Source of the DNA: Burkholderia lata
GTDB taxonomy: Bacteria > Pseudomonadota > Gammaproteobacteria > Burkholderiales > Burkholderiaceae
Length of the DNA: 64,000 nt
Direction of reading: 5' to 3'
NCBI RefSeq assembly: GCF_902499335.1
Contig: NZ_CABVQK010000010.1
Coordinates: forward strand, 248,001-312,000
Part shown: piece after piece, positions 35,161 through 44,697 of the stretch
Layout of the letters: each line of letters begins with the position of its first letter
Position numbering within the stretch: position 1 is the stretch's first letter
Made by a program: the position numbers and the translations under genes
The notes under the pieces: generated by a model
Told to the model about the DNA's origin: nothing
The model's input: only the letters and a program-made list of their open reading frames with translations
Databases searched by the model: none

Positions 35161-35799
35161 ATGAGTCTGCGTCTTGGCGACATCGCACCGGATTTCGAGC
35201 AGGAATCGAGCCTGGGCACGATCAAGTTTCACGAGTGGCTGGGTGACAGCTGGGGTGTCCTGTTCTCGCACCCGGCCGACTACACGCCGGTGTGCACGAC
35301 TGAACTCGGGCTGACCTCGAAGCTGAAGGGCGAATTCGAGAAGCGCAACGTGAAAGTGATCGCGCTGTCGGTCGACGGTGTCGAATCGCACAAGGGCTGG
35401 ATCAACGACATCAACGACACGCAGTCGACGGTCGTCGGTTTCCCGATCATCGCCGATGCGGACCGCAAGGTTTCGCAGCTGTACGACATGATCCACCCGA
35501 ACGCGAACGAAACGCTGACGGTGCGCTCGCTGTTCGTGATCGACCCGAACAAGAAGGTGCGGCTCACCATCACGTACCCGGCCAGCACGGGGCGCAACTT
35601 CGACGAAGTACTGCGCGTGATCGACTCGCTGCAGCTGACCGACAACTACAAGGTCGCGACGCCCGGCAACTGGAAGGATGGCGACGACGTCGTGATCGTG
35701 CCGTCACTGCAGGATCCGGAAGAGCTGAAGAAGCGCTTCCCGAAGGGTTTCAACGCAGTGCGTCCGTATCTGCGCCTCACGCCGCAGCCGAACAAGTAA
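35161..35799 (+). CDS. 1-Cys peroxiredoxin (Prx6/AhpC-TSA family)
   Basis: A 212-residue thiol peroxidase. The peroxidatic Cys45 is in DYTPVCTTE with the preceding Pro/Thr of the Prx active site, and the Arg of the triad lies downstream. No clear resolving Cys follows, and the C-terminal domain (GKRFPKGF-like RFPKGFNAVRPYLR) matches the 1-Cys Prx6 class. GAGGAGGGA gives a strong ribosome site. It reduces hydrogen and organic peroxides in the cytosol. A strong terminator follows. Confidence 0.94.
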   Translation: MSLRLGDIAPDFEQESSLGTIKFHEWLGDSWGVLFSHPADYTPVCTTELGLTSKLKGEFEKRNVKVIALSVDGVESHKGWINDINDTQSTVVGFPIIADADRKVSQLYDMIHPNANETLTVRSLFVIDPNKKVRLTITYPASTGRNFDEVLRVIDSLQLTDNYKVATPGNWKDGDDVVIVPSLQDPEELKKRFPKGFNAVRPYLRLTPQPNK

Positions 35800-35856
35800 G
35801 CATCGGCTGATGCATGAACGTGGTACCGGGCCAGTGGCCCGGTGCGCGGATCAGAT

Positions 35857-35902
35857 GAAAAACGGCCCGCCCGGCAGTCATGCCGGGCGGGCCGTGTCTT
35901 TT
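35857..35902. terminator. Bidirectional terminator between peroxiredoxin gene and gcdH
   Basis: ACGGCCCGCCCGGC (35862-35875) pairs fully with GCCGGGCGGGCCGT (35882-35895) around a 6-nt loop. GTCTTTT follows on the plus strand, and a run of A precedes it so the minus strand also gets T residues. It can end both convergent units. Confidence 0.88.
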
Positions 35903-35950
35903 GCGCGTGTGTGGCGCGGCGTGGCAGCCGCGCACGCCGCACCTGGACGA

Positions 35951-37138
35951 TCAGAAGAACGCCTGGATGCCCGTCTGCGCGCGGCCGAGGATCAGCGCGT
36001 GGATGTCGTGCGTGCCTTCGTACGTGTTGACCACTTCGAGGTTCACGAGGTGGCGCGCGACGCCGAATTCGTCGGAGATACCGTTGCCGCCGAGCATGTC
36101 GCGCGCGAGTCGTGCGATGTCCAGCGACTTGCCGCACGAATTGCGCTTCATGATCGACGTGATTTCGACGGCCGCCGTGCCTTCGTCCTTCATACGGCCG
36201 AGGCGCAGCACGCCTTGCAGGCCGAGCGTGATTTCGGTCTGCATGTCCGCGAGCTTCTTCTGGATCAGCTGGTTCGCGGCGAGCGGCCGGCCGAATTGGT
36301 GGCGGTCGAGCACGTACTGGCGCGCGGTGTGCCAGCAGGACTCCGCGGCGCCCAGCGCGCCCCATGCGATCCCGTAGCGCGCCGAGTTCAGGCACGTGAA
36401 CGGGCCGCGCAGGCCGCTCACGTTCGGCATCAGGTTCTCTTCCGGCATGAACACCTCGTCGAGGACGATCTCGCCGGTGATCGATGCGCGCAGCCCGACC
36501 TTGCCGTGGATCGCGGGCGCCGACAGGCCCTTCCAGCCCTTCTCGAGGATGAAGCCGCGGATCGCGTCCTTGCCGTTCTCCTCCAGCTTCGCCCACACGA
36601 CGAACACGTCGGCGATCGGCGAGTTCGTGATCCACATCTTCGCGCCGGACAGCGAGTAGCCGCCGGGCACCTTCTTCGCGCGGGTGACCATGCTGCCCGG
36701 ATCGGAGCCGTGGTTCGGCTCGGTCAGCCCGAAGCAGCCGATCCATTCGCCGGTGGCGAGCTTCGGCAGGTATTTCTGTTTCTGTGCGTCGGAGCCGAAT
36801 TCATAGATCGGCACCATGACGAGCGACGACTGCACGGACATCATCGACCGGTAGCCCGAATCGACGCGCTCGACTTCGCGGGCGATCAGCCCGTAGCTCA
36901 CGTAATTGAGGCCGGGGCCGCCGTATTCCTCGGGAATCGTCGGGCCGAGCAGGCCGACTTCGCCCATTTCGCGGAAGATTTCGGCGTCGGTGCGCTCGTG
37001 GCGGAACGCTTCGGTCACGCGCGGCGCGAGCTTGTCCTGCGCGTAAGCCTGCGCGGCGTCGCGCACCATCCGCTCTTCTTCGGTCAGTTGCTGGTTGAGC
37101 AGCAGCGGATCGTCCCAATGAAAAGTTGCAGCACTCAT
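35951..37138 (-). CDS. gcdH: Glutaryl-CoA dehydrogenase
   Basis: A 395-residue flavin acyl-CoA dehydrogenase. [14 protein letters not shown] is the FAD/substrate loop, and the catalytic Glu374 is in [19 protein letters not shown], which is the glutaryl-CoA dehydrogenase form of the motif. The N-terminus ([17 protein letters not shown]) also matches GcdH. It oxidises and decarboxylates glutaryl-CoA to crotonyl-CoA in lysine and tryptophan breakdown. It is divergent from an IclR gene, and its leader carries a long palindrome and a direct repeat. The CoA transferase often found beside it is absent. Confidence 0.93.
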   Translation of the reverse strand: MSAATFHWDDPLLLNQQLTEEERMVRDAAQAYAQDKLAPRVTEAFRHERTDAEIFREMGEVGLLGPTIPEEYGGPGLNYVSYGLIAREVERVDSGYRSMMSVQSSLVMVPIYEFGSDAQKQKYLPKLATGEWIGCFGLTEPNHGSDPGSMVTRAKKVPGGYSLSGAKMWITNSPIADVFVVWAKLEENGKDAIRGFILEKGWKGLSAPAIHGKVGLRASITGEIVLDEVFMPEENLMPNVSGLRGPFTCLNSARYGIAWGALGAAESCWHTARQYVLDRHQFGRPLAANQLIQKKLADMQTEITLGLQGVLRLGRMKDEGTAAVEITSIMKRNSCGKSLDIARLARDMLGGNGISDEFGVARHLVNLEVVNTYEGTHDIHALILGRAQTGIQAFF

Positions 37139-37155
37139 CGTCTCATCTCCTGTCG

Positions 37156-37257
37156 ACCCGAGTTAGCGCTTCAGCGCTTACTCGGGTCCCATGCTTTGCG
37201 GTCGGCCCAAGCTGGCGTTTAAGTGCTCACTCGAGCCCATGCTTTGCGGTCGGTCCC
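37156..37257. repeat. Palindrome and imperfect direct repeat in the gcdH-iclR gap
   Basis: ACCCGAGT-AGCGCT and AGCGCT-ACTCGGGT form a 32-bp near-perfect inverted repeat at 37156-37187. A unit of about 46 bp starting inside it (37162-37207) is repeated at 37211-37257, sharing the run CCCATGCTTTGCGGTCGG. It lies in the gcdH leader, so it could be an operator for the divergent IclR protein or an RNA hairpin. Confidence 0.75.
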
Positions 37258-37350
37258 TGATTCAGTCGGGTTCCATACCTGAGAGTTTGCTTGACGGAAG
37301 TTCCGCTGTGCGGAACAATGTTTTGCAAATCGAACCCAGTGTAGCACCAG

Positions 37351-38142
37351 ATGACACTTTCAACCATCGACGAAACCACGATCGACGAACGCAAGTTCGT
37401 CGTCGCGCTCGCGCGCGGGCTCGACCTGCTGCGCGCATTCCGGCCGGGCGAGACGATGCTCGGCAACCGCGACTTCGCGGAGCGCACGGGGCTGCCAAAG
37501 GCGACCGTGAACCGGCTCGCCTACACACTGACCGTGCTCGGCTACCTGCGCTACGACGAGACGCTCGGAAAGTATGCGCTCGACGCCGGCGTGCTGTCGC
37601 TCGGCTACGCGCTGCTGTCGGGCTCGGGGACGATCGACCTCGCGCGGCCGCACATGCAGGCGCTCGCGCGCGACATCGGCGCGGCCGTGTCGCTCGGCTG
37701 CCGCGACGGGCTCGACATGATCTATCTGGAGACGATCCGCAGCGAAACCGCGCTGACGCTCGGGCTCGCGCCCGGTTCGCGGCTGTCGATGCTGACGAGT
37801 TCGATGGGGCGCGCGTACCTGGCCGTGCAGCCGGAGGACGTGCGCCGCGCGCTCTATGCGGAGCTGCACCGTGCGGCCGGCGGTGCGGCCGACGCCGATG
37901 CGCTCGTCACCGCCGCGCAGCACGCGGTGGCCGAATTCTCGGCAGGCGGCTGTTGCTATTCATTCCGGGCGTGGCACATGGACGTCAACGCGGCGGCCGT
38001 GCCGTTTCGCGAGCCGCGCGAGGGGCGCTGGCTGATCCTGAGCTGCAGCGGCCCCGCGTCGTCGATGGACGAGGACGTGTTCCGTACGCAGGTCGGGCCG
38101 AAGTTGAAGGCGCTCGCGCAGCGGCTCGGGCAGACGGCCTGA
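37351..38142 (+). CDS. IclR-family transcriptional regulator
   Basis: A 263-residue regulator. The N-terminal winged helix includes FVVALARGLDLLRAF and DFAERTGLPKATVNRLAYTL as recognition helix. The C-terminal IclR effector domain (about 95-260) contains SLGCRDGLDMIYLE and a Cys-containing pocket region (SAGGCCYSF). Its N-terminal layout resembles the PcaR/PobR branch that governs aromatic catabolism. Divergent placement suggests it controls gcdH and itself through the repeats between them (inference). Confidence 0.9.
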   Translation: MTLSTIDETTIDERKFVVALARGLDLLRAFRPGETMLGNRDFAERTGLPKATVNRLAYTLTVLGYLRYDETLGKYALDAGVLSLGYALLSGSGTIDLARPHMQALARDIGAAVSLGCRDGLDMIYLETIRSETALTLGLAPGSRLSMLTSSMGRAYLAVQPEDVRRALYAELHRAAGGAADADALVTAAQHAVAEFSAGGCCYSFRAWHMDVNAAAVPFREPREGRWLILSCSGPASSMDEDVFRTQVGPKLKALAQRLGQTA

Positions 38143-38277
38143 GCAGCGCGGCGGGCGGTACGGGTTCGGTCGCCGGTACGGGCAGTTACGCACGAGAGTG
38201 GTACCGCCGCCGCCGGTTGTGCCGCAGGGGAACCGCGCGCATGATCGTTCGCCAGCTTGCCGACGAAGAGGTTTGCC

Positions 38278-38688
38278 ATGTCTCACGCAGAACCGATGGA
38301 AGGCGGATGCGCATGTGGCGCGATCCGGTACAGGATCACCCATGTTCCGACCGACGCCGGTTTTTGCCACTGCCGGCTCTGCCAGCGCACGACCGGCGCG
38401 GCGGTCGTCGCATCCGCATCGGTGCCGATCGACGGGTTCGAATACCTGCAAGGTGAGCCGACGATCTACGCGTCGAGCGCGTGGGGCGAGCGGCGCTTCT
38501 GCGGCCGTTGCGGCGCGCAGCTCGAATACCGGCTCAGCGATGCACCCAAGACGGTCGAGATCAATTGCGCGACGCTCGATGAGCCGTCGCGGCTACGCCC
38601 GGCCTGGCATGTCTGGTCTGGGGATCGCTTCCCGGGCATCGAGATCGGCGACGATCTGCCCAAGTACGACGATGGCGGAAGGGGGTAA
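38278..38688 (+). CDS. GFA-family zinc protein (glutathione-dependent formaldehyde-activating type)
   Basis: A 136-residue protein with the GFA fold. Zinc ligands are visible as GGCACGAIRY (CxC), FCHCRLCQR (CxxC) and FCGRCGAQ (CxxC). The family includes S-(hydroxymethyl)glutathione synthase and centromere V-like proteins, but most members have no defined substrate. The start at 38278 is chosen for AGAGG six bases upstream over an ATG 21 bp earlier. The flanking gaps carry no clear promoter. Confidence 0.88.
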   Translation: MSHAEPMEGGCACGAIRYRITHVPTDAGFCHCRLCQRTTGAAVVASASVPIDGFEYLQGEPTIYASSAWGERRFCGRCGAQLEYRLSDAPKTVEINCATLDEPSRLRPAWHVWSGDRFPGIEIGDDLPKYDDGGRG

Positions 38689-38893
38689 GCGGCAGGTAAC
38701 CTGCCGATACTGACTTTGCCGGAAACGAGGCGCTCACGCTCCCGCGAAGCCGGTCTTTCCACGAGGCCGGCAACCACCCGCCGGCCATCGGGCGACGGGT
38801 CAAGCCAGGCCGCCTGATCCCCCGTCACATCACCTGTATTCCACATTCGGCACGCGACGCCCCGCGTGTGCGGACCACCTCATCCACTCAGGC

Positions 38894-39697
38894 TCAGGCC
38901 GTCACGACCTTCGCAAACACGGGCCCCTGCATGAACCGCACGTCGTGCTGGCGCAGCAGCTCGCACTGCGTTTCGTCGACGACGCCGTCGAAGATCAGCG
39001 GAATCCGCACGCGCTGCGCATACGCGACGAGCGCCTTGACCATCCCGTCGCGCAACGCGATGCCCGCATCCATCTTGATGTAGTCGGGGCGCGCCATCTC
39101 CGATTCGACCGCGAGGATCCGGCCGGGGTCCGGCAGCTTGTCCGCGACCTTGAAGCCGTGATGCTGGTAGCTGCGCGTCAGGTAGCCGAGGAAGGTCTTG
39201 TGCGCGACCGCGACCGCCGGCAGCTCGATCACGATCCGCTCGGCCGGCAGCCCGAAGCGCTGCAGCACCGACGAGAAATGCTTGCCGTGGTCGTATTTCA
39301 CGCTCTTCAGCAGCCGTTCGTGCACGCGCAGGAACAGCAGCCCATGGCGCTGTGCGCCGAAGAAGTTGATCGCATGCAGCGCGCGCGACAGGCGGTCGAT
39401 CGCGACGAGCGTCTGGTCGTCGACGGCCGAGTCGACCGGGTCGTGCGGCGCGCCCGTGACGACGGTGACGGCCTGGAAGCCGAGTTCGTCGCCGTAGCGC
39501 TCGATCGCGTCGGCGAACGACGTCGATTGCGGCGCACCGGGCATCGTCACGTCGTAGATCGGTTCGTAGGCGCTGCCGAGCGTGCGCTCGGGCAGGTTCG
39601 CGCTTGCGGTGCCGCCATCGGCGAGCGTGAGGTGATCCCGCAGATACGGCAGTTGCCCGGCACGGGCGACCAGCTCGGGAATGGTGGGCGGAATCAT
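38894..39697 (-). CDS. Degenerate EAL-domain protein, probably not an active phosphodiesterase
   Basis: A 267-residue protein consisting of a single EAL-like barrel. The position of the EAL signature reads AYEPIYDV, with no E-A/V-L. Later strands keep IVIELP and DYIKMDAG (the c-di-GMP-loop Asp) and FMQGPVFA, but the DDFGxG metal loop is replaced by DKLPDP. Loss of these metal ligands argues against c-di-GMP hydrolysis; it may bind the nucleotide or a protein partner instead. There is no GGDEF, PAS or membrane segment. It is divergent from the mhaA operon. Confidence 0.82.
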   Translation of the reverse strand: MIPPTIPELVARAGQLPYLRDHLTLADGGTASANLPERTLGSAYEPIYDVTMPGAPQSTSFADAIERYGDELGFQAVTVVTGAPHDPVDSAVDDQTLVAIDRLSRALHAINFFGAQRHGLLFLRVHERLLKSVKYDHGKHFSSVLQRFGLPAERIVIELPAVAVAHKTFLGYLTRSYQHHGFKVADKLPDPGRILAVESEMARPDYIKMDAGIALRDGMVKALVAYAQRVRIPLIFDGVVDETQCELLRQHDVRFMQGPVFAKVVTA

Positions 39698-40061
39698 CGG
39701 CGTAAGAAGGAAAAACGGCGGCCGAACGGGCCGCCTCGTAGCTTGATATTAGCAGCGCCGGCCAAGCTCGGCTTGGCGTTTCGTTCATATGGTTATCCCA
39801 TCCTCGACGCTTCGCCTAGGGTTTACGTTGATTTCACTATTCGTAATTGGTTTTACTATTCGTAAATCCAAGATTTGTCGCCGATCAAGAAATGCGGCAT
39901 GCGGGCGCCGCGAAACGGCGCCGTTCACGAATCAACAGGAAGCAAGGAGCGAGACGTGGCGGTTGACAGGAATTGCACGCGGGAGAGCGGCGCGGCGCGC
40001 CGGCAGGCGACGGGCGGGATGACGGGCACGCCGGCGAGCGCCCGGCAGGGTTGAGGAGCGA
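39698..40061. other. 364-bp divergent intergenic region, EAL gene / mhaA
   Basis: No convincing gene. The centre (39780-39880) is AT-richer and holds the 19-bp tandem direct repeat described separately. The last 150 bp before mhaA is GC-rich with a GAGGAG ribosome site at 40053-40058. Confidence 0.5.
39832..39869 (+). repeat. Two tandem 19-bp repeats upstream of the mha-hmg operon
   Basis: Copies at 39832-39850 and 39851-39869 share TTT-ACTATTCGTAA. Two helical turns of spacing on one face of DNA is typical of a regulator site, so it is a candidate operator for the downstream catabolic operon. The regulator is not identified in the window. Confidence 0.7.
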
Positions 40062-41723
40062 ATGGCGACCATGAGCATCGATTACCAGACGCTGAAGTTC
40101 GAATACCGCCCGCGTGCGCAGGACACGACCGTTCACCCGGTGATCGTCGTCGGCGCGGGCCCGGTGGGCCTCGCGGCCGCGATCGATCTCGCGCAGCAGG
40201 GCATGCCCGTCGTGCTGCTCGACGACGACGACACGCTGTCCACCGGCTCGCGCGCGATCTGCTTCGCGAAGCGCACGCTCGAGATCTTCGACCGGCTCGG
40301 CTGCGGCGAGCGTTTCGTCGACAAGGGCGTGAGCTGGCACGTCGGCAAGGTGTTCCTGCAGGACGAGCAGCTGTACGCGTTCGACCTGCTGCCCGAGGAA
40401 GGGCATGCGCGCCCCGCGTTCATCAACCTGCAGCAGTATTACGTCGAGGGCTACCTGGCCGACCGCGCGTTCGAGCTGCCGAACATCGACATCCGCTGGA
40501 AGCACAAGGTGACGGGCATCGACCAGTCGGCCGAACACGCGGTACTGACGATCGAAACGCCGGAAGGCGTCGCGACGCTGCGCGCGCAGTACGTGATCGC
40601 GGCCGACGGCTCGCGCAGCCCGATGCGCACGATGATGGGCCTCGAAAGCCACGGTCGCACGTTCAAGGACCGCTTCCTGATCGCCGACGTGAAGATGAAG
40701 GCGGAGTTTCCGACCGAGCGCTGGTTCTGGTTCGACCTGCCGTTCCACCCGAATCAGTCGGTGCTGCTGCATCGCCAGCCCGACAACGTGTGGCGCATCG
40801 ACTTCCAGCTCGGCTGGGATGCCGACCCCGTCGCCGAGAAGCAGCCGGAGCGCGTGATCCCGCGCGTGCGCGCGCTGCTCGGGCCGGACGTCGAGTTCGA
40901 GCTCGAATGGGTGAGCGTCTATACGTTCCGCTGCCAGCGGATGGAGTCGTTCCGGCACGGCCGCGTGCTGTTCGCGGGAGATTCCGCGCACGGTGTGTCG
41001 CCGTTCGGCGCGCGCGGCGCGAACAGCGGCGTGCAGGACGCCGACAACCTCGCCTGGAAGCTGAAGCTCGTGCTCGACGGCCGTTCGGCCGACAGCCTGC
41101 TCGACACGTATGCGAGCGAGCGCGAGTTCGCGGCCGACGAGAACATCCGCAACTCGACGCGCTCGACCGACTTCATCACGCCTAAAAGCCCGGTGTCGCG
41201 CGTGTTCCGCGACGCGACGCTGAAGCTCGCACGTGACTGCGAGTTCGCGCGCAAGCTCGTGAACAGTGGCCGTCTGTCGGTGCCGGCGGTGCTGGCCGAT
41301 TCGCCGCTGAACACGCCGGATCGCAACGGCGACGCCTTCGCGGGCGCGATGCGGCCGGGTGCGGCGGCGGCCGATGCGCCGGTGCGTGTGCAGGGCGAGT
41401 CGGGCTGGCTGCTGCAGCATCTGGGCAGCGGCTTCACCGGCGTGCTGTTCGGGCTGCCGGGCGATGCGGCCGCGCTCGCGCAGGCGCTCGACGGCCTCGC
41501 GCTGCCGGTGCGCCCCGTGCTCGTCGTGCCGGCCGGGCACGCGCAGCCGGTCGCGGGTGTCGACGTCGTGGAGGACGTCGACGGCTTCGCCGCACAACGC
41601 TATGACGCGAAGCCCGGCACGTTCTACCTGCTGCGCCCTGATCAGCATGTCTGCGTCCGCACGCGCACGCTCGACCGTCAGGCGCTTGCCGACGCACTGG
41701 CGCGCGCGACCTGCGCACGCTGA
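40062..41723 (+). CDS. mhaA: FAD-dependent aromatic hydroxylase, 3-hydroxyphenylacetate 6-hydroxylase-like (MhaA)
   Basis: A 553-residue class A flavoprotein monooxygenase. The Rossmann motif is GAGPVG at residues 31-36, the DG motif follows in AADGSRSPMR, and the GD motif in FAGDSAHGVSPFGARG about residue 305. Its size, the next gene coding a tiny DUF2783-type protein, and the presence of hmgA and fahA match the two-component 3-hydroxyphenylacetate 6-hydroxylase MhaAB of Pseudomonas putida U, which makes homogentisate. The alternative is a 3-(3-hydroxyphenyl)propionate hydroxylase-type enzyme, but that feeds a different ring-cleavage route. The assignment is from context and size. Confidence 0.78.
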   Translation: MATMSIDYQTLKFEYRPRAQDTTVHPVIVVGAGPVGLAAAIDLAQQGMPVVLLDDDDTLSTGSRAICFAKRTLEIFDRLGCGERFVDKGVSWHVGKVFLQDEQLYAFDLLPEEGHARPAFINLQQYYVEGYLADRAFELPNIDIRWKHKVTGIDQSAEHAVLTIETPEGVATLRAQYVIAADGSRSPMRTMMGLESHGRTFKDRFLIADVKMKAEFPTERWFWFDLPFHPNQSVLLHRQPDNVWRIDFQLGWDADPVAEKQPERVIPRVRALLGPDVEFELEWVSVYTFRCQRMESFRHGRVLFAGDSAHGVSPFGARGANSGVQDADNLAWKLKLVLDGRSADSLLDTYASEREFAADENIRNSTRSTDFITPKSPVSRVFRDATLKLARDCEFARKLVNSGRLSVPAVLADSPLNTPDRNGDAFAGAMRPGAAAADAPVRVQGESGWLLQHLGSGFTGVLFGLPGDAAALAQALDGLALPVRPVLVVPAGHAQPVAGVDVVEDVDGFAAQRYDAKPGTFYLLRPDQHVCVRTRTLDRQALADALARATCAR

Positions 41724-41759
41724 ACACACGATAACGATACCGATACCGGAGACACCGTC

Positions 41760-41990
41760 ATGCCCCCCCTCGACACCCGCCCGCGCCTGGCTGATCCGGA
41801 CGCGTTCTACGAAGCGTTGATCGACATGCATCGCGACCTGTCGGACGCCGACAGCCAGCTCGTCAACGCGAAGCTGATCCTGCTGCTCGCGAACCAGATC
41901 GGCGACGCCGACGTGCTGCGCGAAGCGATGGCGCTCGCGCGCCAGGGCGTGACGCCGCCCGTGCATCCGGCCGCCGAGGTGACGCAATGA
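41760..41990 (+). CDS. mhaB: Small coupling protein of the aromatic hydroxylase (MhaB-like, DUF2783)
   Basis: A 76-residue helical protein without cofactor motifs (DAFYEALIDMHRDLSDADSQL is the conserved part). Its size and position after a 553-residue flavoprotein match MhaB, the small coupling subunit needed for productive hydroxylation in P. putida U. GGAGACACCGTC precedes the ATG. It overlaps the permease gene by 4 bp, so it is a real translated gene despite its length. Confidence 0.78.
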   Translation: MPPLDTRPRLADPDAFYEALIDMHRDLSDADSQLVNAKLILLLANQIGDADVLREAMALARQGVTPPVHPAAEVTQ

Positions 41991-43342
41991 GCGCGGCGCC
42001 GGCCGACGCGCGCGTGCTCGAAGTCGAGCGCGTGATCGACGAGACCCATCGCCCGGGCTTTCACTGGATGCTGCTGGTGCTGTGCGGGCTGTGCCTCGTG
42101 ATCGACGGTTTCGATGCGCAGGCAATGGGTTATGTCGCACCGAGCGTGATCGCCGAATGGGGCGTGCCGAAGCAGGCGCTTGGGCCCGTGTTCAGCGCGA
42201 GCCTGTTCGGGATGCTGCTCGGCGCGCTCGGGTTGTCGGTGCTGGCCGACCGGATCGGGCGGCGCCCGGTGCTGATCGGCTCGACGCTGTTCTTCGCGGT
42301 GACGATGCTCGCGACGCCGTTCGCGGGTTCGATCCCGGTGCTGATGGCGCTGCGTTTCGTCACGGGCCTCGGCCTCGGCTGCATCATGCCGAACGCGATG
42401 GCGCTGGTCGGCGAGTTCAGCCCGGCCGCGCATCGCGTGAAGCGGATGATGATCGTGTCGTGCGGCTTCACGCTCGGCGCGGCGCTCGGCGGCTTCATCA
42501 GCGCCGCGCTGATTCCGGCGCTCGGCTGGCGGTCGGTGTTCTTCGTCGGCGGCGCGGTGCCGCTGGTGCTGACGATCGCGATGGTCGCGCGGCTGCCCGA
42601 ATCGCTGCAGTTCCTGGTGCTGAAAGGGCGCGTCGAAGAGGCGCGCGACTGGCTCGCGCACTTCGCACCGCAGGCCGGTATCGACGCGAACACGCGCATC
42701 GTCGTGCGCGAGCGCGCCGCGACCGGCGCGCCGGTCGCCGAGCTGTTCAGCCACGGCCGCCTGCCGGTCACGCTGCTGCTGTGGGCGATCAGCTTCATGA
42801 ACCTGATCGATCTGTACTTCCTGTCGAACTGGCTGCCGACCGTGATGCGCGACGCGGGCTATTCGCAGGGGACGGCCGTGATCGTCGGCACGGTGCTCCA
42901 GACGGGCGGCGTGATCGGCACGCTGTCGCTCGGCTGGTTCATCGAACGCTACGGCTTCGTGCGCGTGCTGTTCGCATGCTTCGCGTGCGCGGCCGTGTCG
43001 GTGGGGCTGATCGGCTCGGTCGCGCATGCGCTGCCGTGGCTGCTGGTGGTCGTGTTCGCGGGCGGGTTCTGCGTGGTCGGCGGGCAACCGGCCGTCAACG
43101 CGCTCGCGGGCCAGTATTACCCGACGTCGCTGCGCTCGACGGGCATCGGCTGGAGCCTCGGCATCGGCCGGATCGGCTCGGTGCTCGGGCCGCTCGTCGG
43201 CGGACAACTGATTGCGCTCAACTGGTCGAACGGTGCGCTGTTCCACGCGGCCGCGGTGCCTGTGCTGTGCTCGGCGCTGTTCGTCCTCGGGCTTGCGGGT
43301 GTGACGCGGCGCAACGGCGCGCAGGCGCCGAATGCCGCCTGA
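41987..43342 (+). CDS. MFS aromatic acid:H+ symporter (AAHS family)
   Basis: A 451-residue 12-helix transporter. TM1 contains LVIDGFDAQAMGYVAPSV, the DGxD signature of the aromatic acid:H+ symporter family (PcaK, BenK, MhpT). The loop 2-3 motif DRIGRRP and the central hydrophilic loop fit MFS. In this operon it most likely imports 3-hydroxyphenylacetate or a related hydroxyphenylacetate (inference). Coupled to the upstream small gene by ATGA and 20 bp before hmgA. Confidence 0.88.
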   Translation: MSAAPADARVLEVERVIDETHRPGFHWMLLVLCGLCLVIDGFDAQAMGYVAPSVIAEWGVPKQALGPVFSASLFGMLLGALGLSVLADRIGRRPVLIGSTLFFAVTMLATPFAGSIPVLMALRFVTGLGLGCIMPNAMALVGEFSPAAHRVKRMMIVSCGFTLGAALGGFISAALIPALGWRSVFFVGGAVPLVLTIAMVARLPESLQFLVLKGRVEEARDWLAHFAPQAGIDANTRIVVRERAATGAPVAELFSHGRLPVTLLLWAISFMNLIDLYFLSNWLPTVMRDAGYSQGTAVIVGTVLQTGGVIGTLSLGWFIERYGFVRVLFACFACAAVSVGLIGSVAHALPWLLVVVFAGGFCVVGGQPAVNALAGQYYPTSLRSTGIGWSLGIGRIGSVLGPLVGGQLIALNWSNGALFHAAAVPVLCSALFVLGLAGVTRRNGAQAPNAA

Positions 43343-43362
43343 ATTGATGGAGAAAGGAAACG

Positions 43363-44697
43363 ATGACGCTTGACCTGTCGAAACCGGCGACCGCCGGCTA
43401 CCAGAGCGGTTTCGCGAACGAATTCGCGACCGAGGCACTGCCCGGCGCGTTGCCGCACGGCCGCAACTCGCCGCAGCGCGCGCCGTACGGGCTGTATGCG
43501 GAGCAGCTGTCGGGCACCGCGTTTACCGCGCCGCGCGGCCACAACCGCCGCTCGTGGCTGTATCGCATCCGCCCGGCGGCCGTGCACCGGCCGTTCGAGC
43601 CGTACGCGGGCCCGCAGCGCCTCGTGTCGGAATTCGGCGATTCCGCCGACGTGCCGCCGACGCCGCCGAACCAGCTGCGCTGGGATCCGCTGCCGATGCC
43701 GGTCGAGCCGACCGATTTCGTCGACGGGCTGGTGACGATGGCCGGCAACGGCTCGGCCGCCGCGATGAACGGCTGCGCGATCCACCTGTACGCGGCGAAC
43801 CGCTCGATGCAGGACCGCTTCTTCTACAGCGCGGACGGCGAACTGCTGATCGTGCCGCAGCAGGGGCGCCTGTTCATCGCGACCGAATTCGGCCGGGTCG
43901 ACGTCGAGCCGTTCGAGATCGCGGTGATCCCGCGCGGCGTGCGTTTTGCCGTCACGCTGCCGGACGGCGACGCGCGCGGCTACATCTGCGAAAACTTCGG
44001 CGCGCAACTGCGCCTGCCGGATCTCGGCCCGATCGGCTCGAACGGCCTCGCGAACCCGCGCGACTTCCTGACGCCGCAAGCCGCTTACGAAGACCGCGAA
44101 GGTGCGTTCGAGTTGATCGCGAAGCTGAACGGCCGCCTGTGGCGGGCGGACATCGGCCATTCGCCGCTCGACGTGGTCGCGTGGCACGGCAACTACGCGC
44201 CGTACAAGTACGACCTGCGCCTGTTCAACACGATCGGCTCGATCAGCTACGACCATCCCGATCCGTCGATCTTCCTGGTGCTGCAGTCGCAGAGCGACAC
44301 GCCGGGCGTCGACACGATCGACTTCGTGATCTTCCCGCCGCGCTGGCTCGCGGCAGAGGATACGTTCCGCCCGCCCTGGTTCCACCGCAACGTCGCGAGC
44401 GAATTCATGGGGCTCGTGCACGGCGCGTACGACGCGAAGGCCGAAGGCTTCGTGCCGGGCGGCGCGAGCCTGCACAACTGCATGTCGGGCCACGGGCCCG
44501 ACGCGGATACGTTCGAGAAGGCGTCCGCGAGCGATACGACGAAGCCGCACAAGGTCGACGCGACGATGGCGTTCATGTTCGAAACCCGTACGCTGATCCG
44601 GCCGACGCGCTATGCGCTCGACACCGCGCAGCTGCAGGCGGACTACTTCGAATGCTGGCAAGGCATCAAGAAACACTTCAATCCGGAGCAACGATGA
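43363..44697 (+). CDS. hmgA: Homogentisate 1,2-dioxygenase
   Basis: A 444-residue non-haem iron dioxygenase opening the ring of homogentisate to maleylacetoacetate. The start [20 protein letters not shown] and the iron-site region ([19 protein letters not shown] with the His, [13 protein letters not shown] with the Glu, and [12 protein letters not shown] with the second His) are diagnostic. RBS GAGAAAGGAAACG precedes the ATG. Its stop overlaps fahA (ATGA). Confidence 0.97.
   Translation: MTLDLSKPATAGYQSGFANEFATEALPGALPHGRNSPQRAPYGLYAEQLSGTAFTAPRGHNRRSWLYRIRPAAVHRPFEPYAGPQRLVSEFGDSADVPPTPPNQLRWDPLPMPVEPTDFVDGLVTMAGNGSAAAMNGCAIHLYAANRSMQDRFFYSADGELLIVPQQGRLFIATEFGRVDVEPFEIAVIPRGVRFAVTLPDGDARGYICENFGAQLRLPDLGPIGSNGLANPRDFLTPQAAYEDREGAFELIAKLNGRLWRADIGHSPLDVVAWHGNYAPYKYDLRLFNTIGSISYDHPDPSIFLVLQSQSDTPGVDTIDFVIFPPRWLAAEDTFRPPWFHRNVASEFMGLVHGAYDAKAEGFVPGGASLHNCMSGHGPDADTFEKASASDTTKPHKVDATMAFMFETRTLIRPTRYALDTAQLQADYFECWQGIKKHFNPEQR

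Noticed and set aside
38691-38705. 15-bp palindrome GGCAGGTAACCTGCC after the GFA gene
   Set aside because: Too short and without T-run for a terminator; no neighbouring regulator to link it to as an operator.
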